A stretch of DNA of 6,226 nt from Desulfuromusa sp. (lineage in GTDB: Bacteria; Desulfobacterota; Desulfuromonadia; Desulfuromonadales; Geopsychrobacteraceae), in assembly GCA_023145655.1 (NCBI GenBank), contig JAGLDI010000045.1, positions 1-6,226 on the forward strand, read 5' to 3'. The notes below the pieces were generated by a model. It did no database searches. It worked only from the letters and a program-made list of their open reading frames with translations, and was not told the DNA's origin. Position numbers and translations under genes: made by a program. The stretch's first letter is position 1. Each line of letters opens with the position of its first letter. Positions 1 through 4,213 of the stretch are shown here, in pieces.

Positions 1-40
1 AAAACAAAGTTAAAGACCTTACGAATGTCGCTAATTTGCT

Positions 41-68
41 TAAACTAGCGCCATTCCTGTATGTCCCC
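41..68. repeat. Dispersed repeat, copy 1 of 2 (direct)
   Basis: This 28-base unit begins TAAACTAGCGCCATT and ends GTCCCC. It recurs in the same orientation at 221-248. The first 15 bases are identical, the last 6 are identical, and 23 of 28 bases match overall without gaps. Read on the minus strand it is GGGGAC, then a short variable part, then AATGGCGCTAGTTTA. A short inverted repeat (CGCTA at 29-33, TAGCG at 46-50) overlaps its left end. The form, with a conserved core, a GTCCCC end and an intergenic position, resembles the REP-like or IS200/IS605-type end repeats scattered in many proteobacterial genomes. That assignment is inference, because no transposase is present here. Confidence 0.6.
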
Positions 69-79
69 GGGTGATGTGC

Positions 80-105
80 ATAAGGTGAATGATTTTTTAC
101 CTTAT
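80..105. repeat. Inverted repeat / hairpin
   Basis: ATAAGGT (80-86) and ACCTTAT (99-105) are perfect 7-base arms around a 12-base AT-rich loop. Weak further pairing of GAA with TTT inside the loop is possible. Neither strand has a T-run after the stem, so it is not a standard intrinsic terminator. It lies downstream of the DUF362 gene, between the two copies of the 28-base repeat, so it may be part of the same repeat-derived island. Confidence 0.4.
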
Positions 106-171
106 TGGCGGGGGTTGGTCAAATCATTATCTGAAGTTGGTGTTTTTGAACTGCCATTTCCCGTATAACGC

Positions 172-202
172 AGCCGCCGAGCGGGGGTGTAACCCCGCGA
201 CC
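172..202 (-). repeat. GC-rich palindromic repeat, copy A
   Basis: Read on the minus strand, this segment starts GGTCGCGGGGTT and continues into CCCC and GGCGGC. The same first 12 bases open a related element on the plus strand at 4154-4183, and 23 of the first 30 bases match without gaps. It contains a hairpin: GCGGGG (181-186) pairs with CCCCGC (193-198) over a 6-base loop. No T-tract follows on either strand, so a repetitive palindromic element fits better than a rho-independent terminator. It lies about 60 bases beyond the end of the DUF362 gene and could still protect or terminate that transcript. Confidence 0.5.
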
Positions 203-220
203 TTGTTGGTTATTAACCCG

Positions 221-248
221 TAAACTAGCGCCATTTGTACACGTCCCC
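221..248. repeat. Dispersed repeat, copy 2 of 2 (direct)
   Basis: This is the second copy of the unit described at 41-68, offset by exactly 180 bases. Its right end is only 14 bases from the stop codon of the DUF362 gene. An 11-base odd palindrome, GGTTATTAACC (208-218), lies just to its left. The variable middle differs between the copies (CCTGTAT against TGTACAC), which points to two diverged members of a family and not a recent tandem duplication. Confidence 0.6.
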
Positions 249-262
249 CAATACGGACGGTT

Positions 263-1423
263 TTACTTTTTATGCAGGAAATTACTCAGGCGTAACAATA
301 TCCCCTGTTTGGTCATCAACGCCCCATGGGGACAGAGTTCCTGGCAGCAAAAGCAGCGGATACACTGATCGTAATCGATGCTCAGGCGGTTGTTTTCGAT
401 TTTCATCGCCTCGGGCGGACAGTGGGTGACACAGTCGTTACAGCGGCGGCAGAGATTGTGATCGGGGACGGGACGGGCGGTCAGGGCGTGGCGAAGGTGA
501 TGCTTCAACGCCCCCTTGAGTCCAAAATTAACATCGGTCATTTTTGCCTGACGGAAACCGGTGATTTTCAGTGTTTCCAGGGGAACACCGCAGAGCTCCA
601 GTTGATCAAGATCGGTGTAGGGGCGTTGGGTCGCAATTGCCTGCTGCTGAGTCCAAACTTGCTGAGGCTTCATCCCCACCAGTTCCGTGGCCACCGTATC
701 AACTGCCTGCGGGTGGCTGCCCGCCAGCAACGCTCCAATCTGTACCGGATCGCCGCTGCCGGGTCCTTCCCCTTCCATGCCGATCACTGCATCAACAATC
801 GTCAATGCTGGCGCCAGGGTTTCACAGAGTTCCAGCAACATCAGGGCAAAAAAGGCTTTATCGGTTCCCGCCTGCAGATGGAGCCTGGGTTTGCGTAAAC
901 CAACCACGGCACCAAACATATTTTTTACCCCGCAGGTGAGTCCCATCATCTGGTGGGTCTTCAGTTTTGGCAGATTGATGATGACATCGGCATCAAGAAG
1001 TTCCTGTGCAACCTCAAATTGCTGGAATTTCCCCCCGGCTGAGGAGATGGTGACCGATGTTTCAAACGGGACAAACGGGCAGTTGGTTTCCTCGGCAACC
1101 GCAAGAATTCCACTTTTTCTGGCGACACTTTCAGCACTGCCGATACCGGGAGAATCACCGATAAAAACTTTTCCGCCCGCTTTATGAACCAGCTTGATCA
1201 CCGCCCGGACAATTTCGGGGTGGGTGGTGACCGCTTTGTCGGGAGTTTTTCCGGAGAGTAAATTGGGTTTGAGCAGAACTTTTTGTCCCGATTTGACAAA
1301 GGCCGCCATTCCGCCGAGGGGTTCCAGAAGATCCTGGAGTGCGATTATGGTCGCTGCCGGGTCATAGCTGCTCAACTGTTGCAGAGAGACCCGATGCTGT
1401 TCTGATTTTGGCGCTGGAGGCAA
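263..1423 (-). CDS. DUF362 domain protein with C-terminal 2x[4Fe-4S] ferredoxin domain
   Basis: This 386-residue protein belongs to the DUF362 family, whose reaction is not established. The DUF362 core covers about residues 46-290 and shows the family signatures KPNLL (52-56), GDSPG (89-93), LPKLKTH (151-157), KNMFG (167-171) and DAVIGMEGEGP (211-221). The tail has two ferredoxin motifs of the form CxxCxxCxxxCP: C325, C328, C331, C335 and C354, C357, C360, C364. It should therefore bind two [4Fe-4S] clusters and probably transfers electrons. No signal peptide or membrane segment is seen, so it is likely cytoplasmic. The start is TTG: an in-frame TGA lies 21 bases upstream, AAAGGA (1430-1435) sits 6 bases before it, and the next Met is residue 39, which would cut into the family's usual N-terminus. 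The hydrolase gene ends 58 bases upstream on the same strand, suggesting co-transcription. Confidence 0.9.
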   Translation of the reverse strand: MPPAPKSEQHRVSLQQLSSYDPAATIIALQDLLEPLGGMAAFVKSGQKVLLKPNLLSGKTPDKAVTTHPEIVRAVIKLVHKAGGKVFIGDSPGIGSAESVARKSGILAVAEETNCPFVPFETSVTISSAGGKFQQFEVAQELLDADVIINLPKLKTHQMMGLTCGVKNMFGAVVGLRKPRLHLQAGTDKAFFALMLLELCETLAPALTIVDAVIGMEGEGPGSGDPVQIGALLAGSHPQAVDTVATELVGMKPQQVWTQQQAIATQRPYTDLDQLELCGVPLETLKITGFRQAKMTDVNFGLKGALKHHLRHALTARPVPDHNLCRRCNDCVTHCPPEAMKIENNRLSIDYDQCIRCFCCQELCPHGALMTKQGILLRLSNFLHKK

Positions 1424-1429
1424 GAAAAA

Positions 1430-1435
1430 TCCTTT
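1430..1435 (-). promoter_or_regulatory. Ribosome binding site for the TTG-initiated DUF362 gene
   Basis: Minus-strand AAAGGA lies 6 bases before the TTG at 1421-1423. It supports the TTG start, since the short in-frame stretch between this codon and the upstream TGA offers no ATG or GTG. Confidence 0.6.
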
Positions 1436-1481
1436 AGTCGTTCAGCTTTGAAATGTTCTAGAGCCGTTTTACTCGATCTAC

Positions 1482-2321
1482 TCAACTCCCTCTTTTCAGT
1501 GCTGTGATTGTAGCAGCAATGGGTGCTTTGCGATAAATAAGCGCGGTGTGACCCATGCCATCAAGTTCGACGGCTTCTCCCCAGGGAAGATGATTGTTGG
1601 AATTCGGCAGCACCATATCGTCCTTATTGGTGTAGATATTGGTTAATTGCAGCTTTTCCGGAACGGGAGCACTATTCAACCTCTGGAGAAAATCGGAATC
1701 GGGGATCAACAGTTGACCCAATGGAGCGATGGCAAATGTGGCCAGTTTAGAACCATGATGGGGAGAACCAAGGCAGATCAGCTGGTCCACTTTATCCGCT
1801 CCTCCCCGAAGCTGCACATAGTTGCGGGCAATCATCCCCCCCATAGAGTGACCAACCAGATGAACTTTGTTGACCCCCAGCTGGAGACACAGTTCATCAA
1901 CCCGCTTTGCCAATAGTTCAGTCAAGACCTTTTCGTTGTGACCGCCCGTCAGGTTCATGGTGACGACATTTTTGTATCCCTGTTGTTGTAGTTGCCGTTT
2001 AAACCAGAACCAGCAGGATTGATTGACGAACAATCCATGTAGCAGCAAAATCGGTGTTTCTCCCCGTTGTGCCGCCGCTTTACTGCGGAAGAATCCAACC
2101 GGGATAAGCATAATAGTGATCGAATTAAAAAAAACTTCCGAGATAACGAGTGTTATAATCAGTTTAAAGTTTTTCCAGCTGAACCGGTTAGTCACTGAAT
2201 CGGAATGTGCATTTGAATATTCATACCAGTAAATTATATAGCTGAGTAAAACCACCAACAAGTTAAATGTGGGGATTAACAGGATGATGATACACAGAAA
2301 TAGCAGCAGGTTAGTGATCAT
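1482..2321 (-). CDS. Membrane-anchored alpha/beta hydrolase, lipase/esterase type
   Basis: This 279-residue protein is predicted to hydrolyse an ester or lipid substrate, which cannot be named. Two hydrophobic stretches, about residues 3-31 and 52-77, should anchor it in the inner membrane. The alpha/beta-hydrolase domain follows. LLLHG (92-96) supplies the oxyanion-hole region, GHSMGG (157-162) holds the nucleophile S159, D234 or D235 is the likely acid, and GMGHTAL (255-261) holds the catalytic H258. The GSPHHGS segment after the nucleophile strand is typical of triacylglycerol-lipase-like members. The same frame stays open upstream to 2711, but that part runs antisense to xerC. I chose ATG 2319-2321 because GGAG (2330-2333) lies 8 bases before it and the first membrane helix begins directly after. 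It is probably the first gene of a unit with the DUF362 gene. Which side of the membrane the catalytic domain faces is uncertain. Confidence 0.87.
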   Translation of the reverse strand: MITNLLLFLCIIILLIPTFNLLVVLLSYIIYWYEYSNAHSDSVTNRFSWKNFKLIITLVISEVFFNSITIMLIPVGFFRSKAAAQRGETPILLLHGLFVNQSCWFWFKRQLQQQGYKNVVTMNLTGGHNEKVLTELLAKRVDELCLQLGVNKVHLVGHSMGGMIARNYVQLRGGADKVDQLICLGSPHHGSKLATFAIAPLGQLLIPDSDFLQRLNSAPVPEKLQLTNIYTNKDDMVLPNSNNHLPWGEAVELDGMGHTALIYRKAPIAATITALKRGS

Positions 2322-2365
2322 GTCCTCTTCTCCAAGATAGCCAATAGCTGAATCTTTCTTTTTGC

Positions 2366-2393
2366 CGGATTGTTGACAATAATCAGCAATCCG
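2366..2393. promoter_or_regulatory. Inverted repeats in the xerC/hydrolase intergenic region, possible operator
   Basis: CGGATTG (2366-2372) and CAATCCG (2387-2393) are perfect 7-base arms separated by 14 bases. A second, tighter palindrome, ATTGTTGACAAT (2369-2380, 5-base arms), overlaps the left arm and contains a TTGACA hexamer at 2373-2378. A dyad over a -35-like box is a common operator arrangement, but no regulator is encoded in the window. Confidence 0.35.
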
Positions 2394-2401
2394 CCCATGC
2401 T
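2373..2401 (+). promoter_or_regulatory. Weak candidate promoter for xerC
   Basis: TTGACA (2373-2378) matches the -35 consensus perfectly. At 17-base spacing, CATGCT (2396-2401) matches only 3 of 6 of the -10 consensus, including the key second A and last T. Transcription would start near 2408, almost the same point as the candidate leftward promoter, so the two would compete. Low confidence because of the poor -10 box. Confidence 0.28.
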
Positions 2402-2411
2402 CATATGGTGA

Positions 2412-2440
2412 AGTATGGCATGCTGTTGTGACATCGTCAA
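2412..2440 (-). promoter_or_regulatory. Candidate sigma-70 promoter for the hydrolase/DUF362 unit
   Basis: On the minus strand, TTGACG (2435-2440, 5 of 6 to consensus) is followed after exactly 17 bases by CATACT (2412-2417, 4 of 6). Predicted transcription starts near 2405, giving a leader of about 85 bases before the hydrolase ATG. The -35 box lies a few bases from the xerC ribosome site. Found by eye only. Confidence 0.4.
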
Positions 2441-2442
2441 TC

Positions 2443-2448
2443 AGGGGA
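2443..2448 (+). promoter_or_regulatory. Ribosome binding site for TTG-initiated xerC
   Basis: AGGGGA lies 4 bases before the TTG at 2453. An in-frame TGA at 2429-2431 and the absence of ATG or GTG between it and 2453 make this TTG the first possible start. Confidence 0.6.
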
Positions 2449-2452
2449 TATA

Positions 2453-3388
2453 TTGTCCCGTTTGCCGGATCTGGATGGGGTTCTTGTGGAAAAATATTTA
2501 AACCGTTTTGCAGACCATTTGACGGTGGAGCGTAATTTATCTCCGCGAACCGTTGAGGCTTACCTGCGGGATCTGCGGCAGTTTCAGATTTTTTTGCAAC
2601 CGCCGGGAAATTCTGTACCAAAAATGGATGGATTGGAGCAGGTAGACCTGCTGCTGTTGCGACAATATCTTGCCCGATTACATAAGAGTTGCGGTCGCAC
2701 CAGTGTTGCACGCAAGTTATCTTCGATCAAAATGTTTTTCCGTTTTCTGGTCCGTGAGGGGGTGCTGCAGGATTCTCCAGTCGACCATCTTTCGACCCCC
2801 CGCCGGGAACACTATCTCCCCAAGGTGCTCAGTGCCGAACAGGTCAGTCACTTGTTGGATCACTCCCCTCCCGGACAGTTTTTGCTGGTGTTGCGTGACC
2901 TGGCGATCTTTGAACTGACCTACTCCTGCGGGCTGCGGGTTGGCGAGTTGACCAGCCTTGATATCGGGGCGGTCGATCTGGAAAGTCGGCAGGTTCGGGT
3001 GCTTGGCAAGGGAAGCAAGGAGCGGATTCTCCCGATTGGTCGGCAGGCCTGCAGCGCACTGCTGAACTATCTCAATGAACGTGGTGAGACCCAGCAGGAA
3101 GCGCCGCTGTTTCTTAACCAGCGCGGTGGTCGGTTGACCGCACGCAGTGTGCAACGTAATTTGAAAAGTCGTTTGTTGCAGTTCGGGCTCCCAACCGATG
3201 TGACTCCCCATGCCTTACGGCACTCTTTTGCGACCCATCTGCTCGATGCCGGTGCTGATCTGCGGGTGATTCAAGAGTTGCTTGGTCACGCCTCTTTATC
3301 AACAACTCAGAAATATACCAAAGTGAGTTTTACCCACCTGACTGATGTTTATGATCAATGCCATCCTCGCAGTCGTAAAAAAGACTAA
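2453..3388 (+). CDS. xerC: Tyrosine recombinase XerC
   Basis: This 311-residue site-specific recombinase acts with XerD at dif sites to resolve chromosome dimers at division. The N-terminal SAM-like core-binding domain covers about residues 11-105 and contains the typical ERNLSPRTVEAYLRDLRQF stretch. The catalytic domain follows from about residue 120 with all expected residues: R162 in SCGLRVGEL, K186 in GKGSKER, H253 and R256 in TPHALRH, H279 in LLGHA, and nucleophile Y288 in TTQKYT. The ending VYDQCHPR is typical of XerC and not XerD. The length is slightly above the usual roughly 300 residues. The start is TTG with AGGGGA just before it; the GTG at residue 12 is an alternative giving 300 residues. 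The gene is divergent from the hydrolase, and the peroxiredoxin start lies 90 bases after its stop. No terminator is visible after it, so read-through into the peroxiredoxin gene is possible. Confidence 0.93.
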   Translation: MSRLPDLDGVLVEKYLNRFADHLTVERNLSPRTVEAYLRDLRQFQIFLQPPGNSVPKMDGLEQVDLLLLRQYLARLHKSCGRTSVARKLSSIKMFFRFLVREGVLQDSPVDHLSTPRREHYLPKVLSAEQVSHLLDHSPPGQFLLVLRDLAIFELTYSCGLRVGELTSLDIGAVDLESRQVRVLGKGSKERILPIGRQACSALLNYLNERGETQQEAPLFLNQRGGRLTARSVQRNLKSRLLQFGLPTDVTPHALRHSFATHLLDAGADLRVIQELLGHASLSTTQKYTKVSFTHLTDVYDQCHPRSRKKD

Positions 3389-3392
3389 ATTG

Positions 3393-3415
3393 GTAATAAT
3401 TACTTGACAAGTGAT
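3393..3415. promoter_or_regulatory. Two adjoining palindromes at the peroxiredoxin promoter, possible operator
   Basis: GTAATAATTAC (3393-3403) and ACTTGACAAGT (3402-3412) are perfect 11-base odd palindromes that share the bases AC. The second contains the -35 hexamer. With flanks, 3399-3415 is a 17-base dyad with one mismatched pair. This placement fits a repressor or activator site. It does not match the PerR or OxyR consensus as I know them, so no regulator is assigned. Confidence 0.35.
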
Positions 3416-3431
3416 ACTCAATCATTAAACT
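3404..3431 (+). promoter_or_regulatory. Sigma-70 type promoter for the peroxiredoxin gene
   Basis: A perfect TTGACA (3404-3409) is followed after 16 bases by TAAACT (3426-3431, 4 of 6 to consensus). Transcription would start near 3438, giving a leader of about 41 bases. A second -10-like GATAAT at 3437-3442 lacks a partner -35 box. An independent promoter here fits the separate terminator after the gene. Confidence 0.5.
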
Positions 3432-3465
3432 ACGGGGATAATTTTAAAATCAAACCCTCACCACA

Positions 3466-3471
3466 AAGGAG
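3466..3471 (+). promoter_or_regulatory. Strong ribosome binding site for the peroxiredoxin gene
   Basis: AAGGAG at ideal spacing (7 bases) before ATG 3479 settles the start against the longer in-frame alternative and fits high expression. Confidence 0.8.
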
Positions 3472-3478
3472 CTCAATA

Positions 3479-4081
3479 ATGAGTGTGTTAGTTGGTAAGC
3501 AAGCCCCGAATTTTACAGCCTCGGCAGTTATGGCCGATGGATCGATCAATGATGATTTTTCTCTTGAAGACTACAAGGGGAAACCTATTGTCCTGTTCTT
3601 TTACCCTCTTGATTTCACCTTCGTCTGTCCGACTGAACTGATTGCTTTCAGTCATCGGATTGCTGAATTTGAAAAACGGGGTGTGCAGGTTATCGGTTGT
3701 TCCATCGATTCACAATTTACCCATCTGGCCTGGCGCAACACGGCTATTGATGATGGTGGTATCGGTCCGGTTGCCTATCCGTTGGTTGCCGATGTCAAGC
3801 ACGAGATCTGTCGTGCTTATGATGTTGAACTTGAACCTGCTGGGGTTGCTCTGCGTGGTTCCTTCCTCATCGATAAATCTGGAGTTGTGCGCCATCAGGT
3901 TGTTAATGATCTGCCGTTAGGGCGCAATATTGATGAAATGTTGCGGATGGTTGACGCTGTCCAGTTTCATGAACAGCATGGTGAAGTTTGCCCCGCCGGT
4001 TGGAACCAAGGTGATAAAGGGATGGTTGGCAGTACCGAAGGTGTTGCTTCCTACCTGGCGGAAGAGGCTGACAAGCTTTAA
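3479..4081 (+). CDS. Typical 2-Cys peroxiredoxin (AhpC/Prx1 type)
   Basis: This 200-residue cytoplasmic thiol peroxidase reduces hydrogen peroxide and organic hydroperoxides; the reductant (thioredoxin- or AhpF-like) is not encoded here. The thioredoxin-fold AhpC/TSA domain covers about residues 3-140. P43, T47 and peroxidatic C50 form the PxxxTxxC active site within FYPLDFTFVCPTE, R126 completes the pocket, and the resolving C171 lies in GEVCPAGW. The length is normal for Prx1/AhpC members. A GGIG segment (93-96) resembles the GGLG motif of hyperoxidation-sensitive enzymes, but the C-terminus ends EEADKL without the partner YF motif, so a robust enzyme is more likely. ATG 3479 is chosen because AAGGAG (3466-3471) lies 7 bases before it and it matches the family N-terminus. 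The frame remains open back to a TTG at 3404, but that codon lies in the -35 box. The gene appears monocistronic. Confidence 0.95.
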   Translation: MSVLVGKQAPNFTASAVMADGSINDDFSLEDYKGKPIVLFFYPLDFTFVCPTELIAFSHRIAEFEKRGVQVIGCSIDSQFTHLAWRNTAIDDGGIGPVAYPLVADVKHEICRAYDVELEPAGVALRGSFLIDKSGVVRHQVVNDLPLGRNIDEMLRMVDAVQFHEQHGEVCPAGWNQGDKGMVGSTEGVASYLAEEADKL

Positions 4082-4107
4082 GCTTTTTTCGATAACAGTA
4101 AAATATC

Positions 4108-4144
4108 AAGGAGCTGGTCCGTTTTGGGGCAGCTCCTTTTTTTT
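4108..4144 (+). terminator. Intrinsic terminator of the peroxiredoxin gene
   Basis: AAGGAGCTG (4108-4116) pairs perfectly with CAGCTCCTT (4130-4138) over a 13-base loop, and an 8-base T-run (4137-4144) follows. It begins 26 bases after the peroxiredoxin stop. On the minus strand the same stem is preceded by A-rich sequence and followed by TTGATATTTT, so it may also act weakly on the converging barrel-protein transcript. Confidence 0.9.
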
Positions 4145-4153
4145 GTTTTAAGG

Positions 4154-4183
4154 GTCGCGGGGTTGCGGCCCCACACGCCGCCA
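4154..4183 (+). repeat. GC-rich palindromic repeat, copy B
   Basis: This element opens with GGTCGCGGGGTT, identical over 12 bases to the minus-strand element at 172-202, and matches it at 23 of 30 positions. GGGG (4159-4162) can pair with CCCC (4169-4172). It sits between the convergent peroxiredoxin and barrel-protein genes, 10 bases after the peroxiredoxin terminator's T-run. It has no T-tract of its own on either strand. Intergenic placement at 3' ends in both cases fits a REP-like family. Confidence 0.5.
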
Positions 4184-4213
4184 TACTCTTTTGTCCCCCC
4201 GCTATCTCTCAAC

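Larger units (their letters stand above)
1..262. other. Non-coding repeat-bearing region
   Basis: No open frame here has a credible start, ribosome site or protein-like composition. The segment holds the paired 28-base direct repeats, the hairpins at 80-105 and 181-198, and a short palindrome at 208-218. It forms the 3' flank of the leftward hydrolase/DUF362 unit. It looks like a mobile-element scar or a cluster of REP-like units. The left flanking gene is outside the window. Confidence 0.5.

Noticed and set aside
181..198. GC hairpin as intrinsic terminator of the DUF362 unit
   Set aside because: No T-tract follows the stem in the minus-strand direction, so it is described as a repeat element instead.
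322..331. Palindrome CCCCATGGGG
   Set aside because: It lies inside the second ferredoxin motif coding for CPHG, so codon content explains it. The adjacent GGGGAC resembles the repeat end only by chance.
235..429. Short plus-strand open frame from the end of repeat copy 2
   Set aside because: It starts in the repeat and runs antisense into the DUF362 ferredoxin tail; the composition is not protein-like.
326..1187. Plus-strand open frames opposite the DUF362 gene
   Set aside because: They are antisense shadows of a gene with clear family motifs, and their translations show no recognisable domain.
2322..2711. N-terminal extension of the hydrolase frame by 130 residues
   Set aside because: It runs antisense through the start of xerC, lacks hydrolase-like or signal-peptide features, and a well-placed GGAG supports the ATG at 2321.
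3404..3478. Longer peroxiredoxin starting at TTG 3404
   Set aside because: That TTG is part of the -35 hexamer, has no ribosome site, and the added 25 residues are not family-like. ATG 3479 has an ideal AAGGAG.
3389..3478. Possible dif site next to xerC
   Set aside because: No 28-base element with two 11-base Xer arms and a 6-base centre is visible here or at 2322-2452; the palindromes present are shorter and overlap promoter hexamers.
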